DNA from: Parachlamydiaceae bacterium
GTDB lineage: Bacteria > Chlamydiota > Chlamydiia > Chlamydiales > Parachlamydiaceae
Reading direction: 5' to 3'
Length of the DNA: 10,056 bases
Assembly (NCBI GenBank): GCA_030679615.1
Contig: JAUXSJ010000002.1
Coordinates: forward strand, 1-10,056
In this document: in pieces, positions 5,640-10,056 of the stretch
How the letters are laid out: each line of letters opens with the position of its first letter
How positions within the stretch are numbered: the first letter of the stretch is position 1
Notes under the pieces: generated by a model
What the model saw: the letters and a program-made list of their open reading frames with translations, nothing else
Told to the model about the DNA's origin: nothing
The model's database searches: none
Made by a program: the position numbers and the translations under genes

Positions 5640-8600
5640 ATGAAAATCGAAAAAGCTTGTAAAATATTTGAATTAATAAATGAAATTCTAATTTCTGATT
5701 CAAATAAACCATTTGATGCTTTAAATAAAGTTTTCATCCCTTCTTATTTTAAAAAAGAGCTTATTCTTCGCAGTTCTTCAAAGGGTATGATTACTGCTTG
5801 GTTAAAAAATAAAGAAACGCAAGATGAACAGATTGATCAAATTAAAAAAATTGTCATCAAAGCTTTTCATCAAATTAATAAATCTGAAAAATATAACAGT
5901 GTTCCTCTTTCTGTACGTTTTAGTTTAGAAAAATTAGTTAATCAGGAAACAATTAGTAAACAAAAATACAAAAAAAAATTTCCCGAAACAGTTCAAGTTG
6001 AAGAATTGAATCACATGAATGTGATTCAAAAGAAAAAAATTCGTGAAAAGATACGTTTAGAATCCTTTTTAAAAAAACAAACCTCAGTTTCTGAAATTAA
6101 TTTAAATAAATGGAACGCCATACTTTCCTATGATGGGTCTTTCAATATAGAATTTTTAACTAAGTTAGTCGAGTATCTAAAATTAAATCCCGATTACGCT
6201 CAAAAAGGATTTGAAAAAACACTCCCTTTGCTTATTCAAGGATTAGAAGAATCTGATTCTTATATTAAAACTTTTACAGCTTCACAAGATGATCAAGAAT
6301 TACGCGGAATTAAGAGAAAAGATTTAGCAATAGCGCTAGCAAATGAAGCCTTTCAATTAAAACCTAATGAAAAAAAGTTATTTTGTGGATCTTTTGGAAA
6401 ACGCATTGATTCCTTCAAAGCTCTATCAACAACCCTTGATTATTGGAAAAACTTACTCCCTGAATCAATTCAAGAAACTATTCCCGAACCTATTAGAGAA
6501 TTTCTTAATCATAAAGACATTTATCTTAAAAATCCCGTCGATGTAATAAAAACGTTCTTGAATGAACAAAGCAAATATTTTAATGAAAAATGTACTAATG
6601 AATCCTTTGATATTAAAAATTCTATTTTTAATATTTTATTTGCTCATCAAGATCGAAAAGTCCCAGAAGCACTTTCAAACTTTTTACCCTTATTTTTAGA
6701 AACGCCTTTAATGAGTTGGTTTCAACAAGGGTTAATTGGTAATGCCATGGAATTTGTACAAGATGGTCCTATTAGAGAAATGTTTCTTCTTTTATCTGAA
6801 CATGGAAACACTCTAGATGACCCTTTAAAAAGAGAAAAAATTTTACAAGAGGCAGAATCCTTAATTATTAAACTTTTGACACCATCTGTTGAGATAGCGA
6901 TGAATGGTGTCAATCAAGGAATAAAAAAAAGTCATGAACAGTTTTTTAACTCTCTTCCACCATTTATTCAAGAAATCATAGGGAATCAAGCATCGGCGAC
7001 ACCGTTTTGGATTGAATATGAAAAAACGGAGAATCAAACATTCAATCTCATGATTTACTCCACTAGACAAGGATTAGATTTTCATGAAAAAGTGGAAAAT
7101 GATGAAAAAACATTAACTGCATGGCCTTTAAGATTGATTAATGTTCCTCAAGAACGCCTTGATTCCTTATTTTTTGATCGATTACTGATGCACTTCATTG
7201 AACCTTCATTAAACCCTGAATTTATTTCTGATCCACAAGATTTATATGAAGGATTAATTGCATCTTTAGGTGCTCAAGTTGAAAATCATCATTTTATTCA
7301 TTGTCCTTCTTCATTAAAAGAAGGTGAAATTGCAGAGCATCTACTCATTAAACCAGAAATCGATTCTCGACTCATTCGATATTATCTATTGAAAGATTCT
7401 TTTATTTCTTTTTCTCAGCCCTATCTTAAATCTAAAGAAGGCTATCTAACCTTTAGTAGCGTTAATGAATGGAAAATGATCGATTCAGGGATGCAAAAAA
7501 TTATTCAGTTAGCCAAAGAATTGGGCGATCTTATTTCTCAAGAGGAATGGATTCAACTAAAAGCCACAGAAAAAGATATTCGATTAGAGTTTCTAGCGTT
7601 ACAAGAACGAAACTTAACTTCTAAATTTGAATCTCAAGCCCATTCTAAAACTTACCTCCCCACTCAATTTTTTGATGAAATTTCAAAAATTATCTCAAGC
7701 CAATCGTTAAGGGAAATTAAACCTTCTCTTATATGGGCTTTAGGAGATGATTTCGAGATCATTATCGATGAATGGATCATTAAAATTGAGTATAGTGAAA
7801 AATGCCAACCAACTGTATTTGGAATTCAATCCAATATTAACTCACTTGAATCTACAAAAAATGACCCTCCAAACGACGTTAAAAATAATGTTGCATCCAA
7901 AACATCTAATTTTTTGGATGAAATTCGTGCTCTTTTTCCAATTAAAGAAAGACCAAAAGGCTGGTTAAGAACCATTATTTTTAGTGTTTACTGGAGTATT
8001 GCTTTTCAAGCATTGAGGCATGCACATTTAGCGTGGACAACCTATCAATCAGGTCTCGATTTTTTTAAAAGTCCTTTATTTTTTTCAATGATAACTCCTT
8101 ATTTATATCAAGGAGCTTCAGTCGTAGCTCCTTTTGTTAAGGAACACACACCTGAGGAGATCATTTCTTTAATTCAATTATCGTACCCTTTTTATGAAAA
8201 AGGGATTCGAGTGATTGAACAAATTAATGAATGGTATCGCGAATTAAAAATAACAATAGCACAATGGATTTTTTCTCACTTAATCGAGCTTGGCTTAACA
8301 CATGTTGCTACGAAAGAACAAAAAAATGATATTATAAATCTATTTACGAAGTACAGGGATGCTTCAAAATGGTTAACAAAGCAAATGCTTGGCAAAGAAG
8401 AGATTGACTTTAAGTTTGCCGGACCAATGATTTCTGAAAAAAAAACCCTTATGCTTAGAAATTGTATGTTTCCACATTATTCTAAGCAAAATATGGATAA
8501 GTATATTTTTGTGGCTCCCGGAATTCCTATAAGTTACGAAAAACAAAAATTTGAATTCAAAACTGGCCTTCAAACAATTTATACATGGATTAAACATTCA

Positions 8601-10056
8601 AAATTCCTACGTTTTGAATCAAGTCAAAATTACCATTCCGATTTAATCTCCACCTTCCCTTATGATTATAGTACCTCATCAACGCAATACTCATCTGCTC
8701 GTAACTATGAACAAACAATATCTTTAGATATTCGTAAAAAAAAATATCAAGATAAATGGAGTTTAAGTTCATTATTTTTCAATACAAATCAAATGTTTGA
8801 TCATAACCGTAATCAAACAATTCTTTTTGAAAACTTTACTTGCCTTTCTTCGCACTATCTTTTCAATCACATTGAGCAAATGGTTTTTCAATCTACAGAT
8901 TTAAATGAATGGACTCATCTTAATAATGATGAAATTTCTTTGTATTTAGCAGCTCTATCTGATTTAGGTATTGAATTATCCACAGCAGTGGAAGGAGATA
9001 ATGGTCGAGGGGTTGCATTTTATACACGCTTTATTACCAATATGTTTCTCATTTTGATGCTAATGGATAAAGTAGCAAAACAATGTTCAAATGCAAACTT
9101 AGATGGCTACCCTTTAAATATTTATCCCTTGTTCATATGGTTGCGGGATAATATTTCTTATATTGAAGATCCAATCATCTTAAAATCTATGGAGAAAATT
9201 TGTTCTTATTTTACTCCTGATTTGAACATCTATCATTTACCTTCAAAAAAGGATTTACAAGAATTAAGTAAAAATTGCTTATTCAACTTTAAACATTCAA
9301 AACATTTAGACAATGGATATAGCTTATTTGATGAATATCCTAATTTTTTATGGTCAGAAGAGGTGTGTGGTTTAGAAAACCTTGAAACTTGTTATTATGA
9401 AAATTTTTTAGAACATTCAAATTTTAAAGTTAAAAGTGGCATTCGGAATTATGAAACAATATATTTTTCCCAGTGGAAAAGTATACTATTAGAATTATCA
9501 CTTGATTTTAATATTAATAATCCCCTTCCAATATCTTTTAGACTATTAAAACTTCAAACAATAAATTGTTTTCGATTTCTTCATGATTTGAATTTATCAG
9601 ACAATTGCTTTTATCGTTCTTTAAAACCTCTTAAAAAGAATAAAATGCAAAGTGTTAATGTTAAAAATTATTTCAATGGAAATTTTAATGAAATATATCG
9701 TTGGGATAAAATCATTAGCGTTGTTGGTGTTATTAGTGTTATTGATAATAAAATCACTAGTTTTATAGAAAATTCTTTTAATTTAACAAAATTTCATCCC
9801 GAACCAAGCTTAGCAAGAGGTTATAAGCAACTTTCTTCCGATCCTACAAATTATTTATCCCAATCACTTAATGTTTCAGACTCTTATGTAAAGAAATTAA
9901 CGCAAAAAAAATCCCAATCTACAATCATTTCTAACCCTCAACCTCCTCTTTTATGCGATAATAGTATTCTGGATCGTCAACAAAGAGAAATGATCCTTTC
10001 TGAGCGCTCAGATCAAGTGATTCGAACCCTAACCTATTACAGTCAAAACAAAGATA
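5640..10056 (+). CDS. Giant hypothetical protein, N-terminal 1472 residues (3' partial)
   Basis: From ATG 5640 the frame stays open for 1472 codons and runs off the window, so the protein is longer than this. An in-frame TAA at 5631 fixes ATG 5640 as the earliest ATG. There is no clear ribosome site, only an A-run. The start MKIEKACKIFELINEILISD is not a signal peptide. The visible part is rich in Lys, Leu, Ile, Ser, Phe and Asn. It appears to be a chain of helical regions to about residue 770 and more mixed sequence afterwards. Residues about 774-833 are the most hydrophobic and aromatic part (from GWLRTIIFSVYWSIAFQALR to VVAPFV) and could touch a membrane, but charged residues break it. No catalytic motif, nucleotide-binding loop or regular repeat was found. 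Environmental chlamydiae do encode very large proteins, for example those with DUF3638-type domains, and this could be the N-terminal part of one; that is a guess. Codon use resembles the neighbours, and no frameshift is visible. Confidence 0.85.
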   Translation, partial: MKIEKACKIFELINEILISDSNKPFDALNKVFIPSYFKKELILRSSSKGMITAWLKNKETQDEQIDQIKKIVIKAFHQINKSEKYNSVPLSVRFSLEKLVNQETISKQKYKKKFPETVQVEELNHMNVIQKKKIREKIRLESFLKKQTSVSEINLNKWNAILSYDGSFNIEFLTKLVEYLKLNPDYAQKGFEKTLPLLIQGLEESDSYIKTFTASQDDQELRGIKRKDLAIALANEAFQLKPNEKKLFCGSFGKRIDSFKALSTTLDYWKNLLPESIQETIPEPIREFLNHKDIYLKNPVDVIKTFLNEQSKYFNEKCTNESFDIKNSIFNILFAHQDRKVPEALSNFLPLFLETPLMSWFQQGLIGNAMEFVQDGPIREMFLLLSEHGNTLDDPLKREKILQEAESLIIKLLTPSVEIAMNGVNQGIKKSHEQFFNSLPPFIQEIIGNQASATPFWIEYEKTENQTFNLMIYSTRQGLDFHEKVENDEKTLTAWPLRLINVPQERLDSLFFDRLLMHFIEPSLNPEFISDPQDLYEGLIASLGAQVENHHFIHCPSSLKEGEIAEHLLIKPEIDSRLIRYYLLKDSFISFSQPYLKSKEGYLTFSSVNEWKMIDSGMQKIIQLAKELGDLISQEEWIQLKATEKDIRLEFLALQERNLTSKFESQAHSKTYLPTQFFDEISKIISSQSLREIKPSLIWALGDDFEIIIDEWIIKIEYSEKCQPTVFGIQSNINSLESTKNDPPNDVKNNVASKTSNFLDEIRALFPIKERPKGWLRTIIFSVYWSIAFQALRHAHLAWTTYQSGLDFFKSPLFFSMITPYLYQGASVVAPFVKEHTPEEIISLIQLSYPFYEKGIRVIEQINEWYRELKITIAQWIFSHLIELGLTHVATKEQKNDIINLFTKYRDASKWLTKQMLGKEEIDFKFAGPMISEKKTLMLRNCMFPHYSKQNMDKYIFVAPGIPISYEKQKFEFKTGLQTIYTWIKHSKFLRFESSQNYHSDLISTFPYDYSTSSTQYSSARNYEQTISLDIRKKKYQDKWSLSSLFFNTNQMFDHNRNQTILFENFTCLSSHYLFNHIEQMVFQSTDLNEWTHLNNDEISLYLAALSDLGIELSTAVEGDNGRGVAFYTRFITNMFLILMLMDKVAKQCSNANLDGYPLNIYPLFIWLRDNISYIEDPIILKSMEKICSYFTPDLNIYHLPSKKDLQELSKNCLFNFKHSKHLDNGYSLFDEYPNFLWSEEVCGLENLETCYYENFLEHSNFKVKSGIRNYETIYFSQWKSILLELSLDFNINNPLPISFRLLKLQTINCFRFLHDLNLSDNCFYRSLKPLKKNKMQSVNVKNYFNGNFNEIYRWDKIISVVGVISVIDNKITSFIENSFNLTKFHPEPSLARGYKQLSSDPTNYLSQSLNVSDSYVKKLTQKKSQSTIISNPQPPLLCDNSILDRQQREMILSERSDQVIRTLTYYSQNKD

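Noticed and set aside
6722..8772. Short frames on both strands at 6722-7070, 7747-7968 and 8373-8772
   Set aside because: All lie within the uninterrupted giant frame and show no coding features of their own.
9718..9760. Short GTTATTAGTGTTATT-type repetition inside the giant gene
   Set aside because: It encodes a local VVGVISVIDN stretch and is too short and irregular to be a repeat element.

Overview
The window is AT-rich, densely coded bacterial DNA. It reads best as the chromosome of an environmental chlamydia of the Parachlamydiaceae (Protochlamydia-like). This rests on inference, since nothing was searched: AT-rich codon use, a leucine-rich-repeat protein of the ribonuclease-inhibitor kind, an RluD/SfhB-type pseudouridine synthase next to very small unknown proteins, and a giant protein of no recognisable family. 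No rRNA, tRNA, CRISPR array or transposase gene was seen.

Layout. (1) Positions 2-3437, plus strand: a tight three-gene operon entering from the left. It encodes an exported purple-acid-phosphatase-like metallophosphoesterase (5' end outside the window), an adenosine-deaminase-like metal hydrolase with a complete active site, and a protein with a C-terminal leucine-rich-repeat region. Spacing is 11 bases, then an ATGA stop/start overlap. (2) Positions 3438-3933: a convergent intergenic region dominated by a nearly perfect 118-bp inverted repeat (2 mismatches, 54-base AT-rich loop). Each arm can also fold on its own into three smaller hairpins. (3) Positions 5403 down to 3934, minus strand: a second tight operon of an 84-residue charged helical protein, a 96-residue unknown protein and a complete large-subunit-rRNA-type pseudouridine synthase starting at GTG. 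(4) Positions 5404-5639: an AT-rich divergent promoter region with a 14-bp perfect palindrome. (5) Positions 5640-10056, plus strand: one uninterrupted frame of 1472 codons that runs off the right edge, the N-terminal part of a very large protein of unknown function.

How the genes fit together. The first operon joins an exported phosphatase-like enzyme to a cytoplasmic aminohydrolase-like enzyme. This could mean use of host-derived purine compounds, but that is inference, and the LRR partner is unexplained. The second operon joins ribosomal RNA modification to two uncharacterised small proteins. The two most unusual elements are the foldback repeat between the convergent operons and the giant frame.
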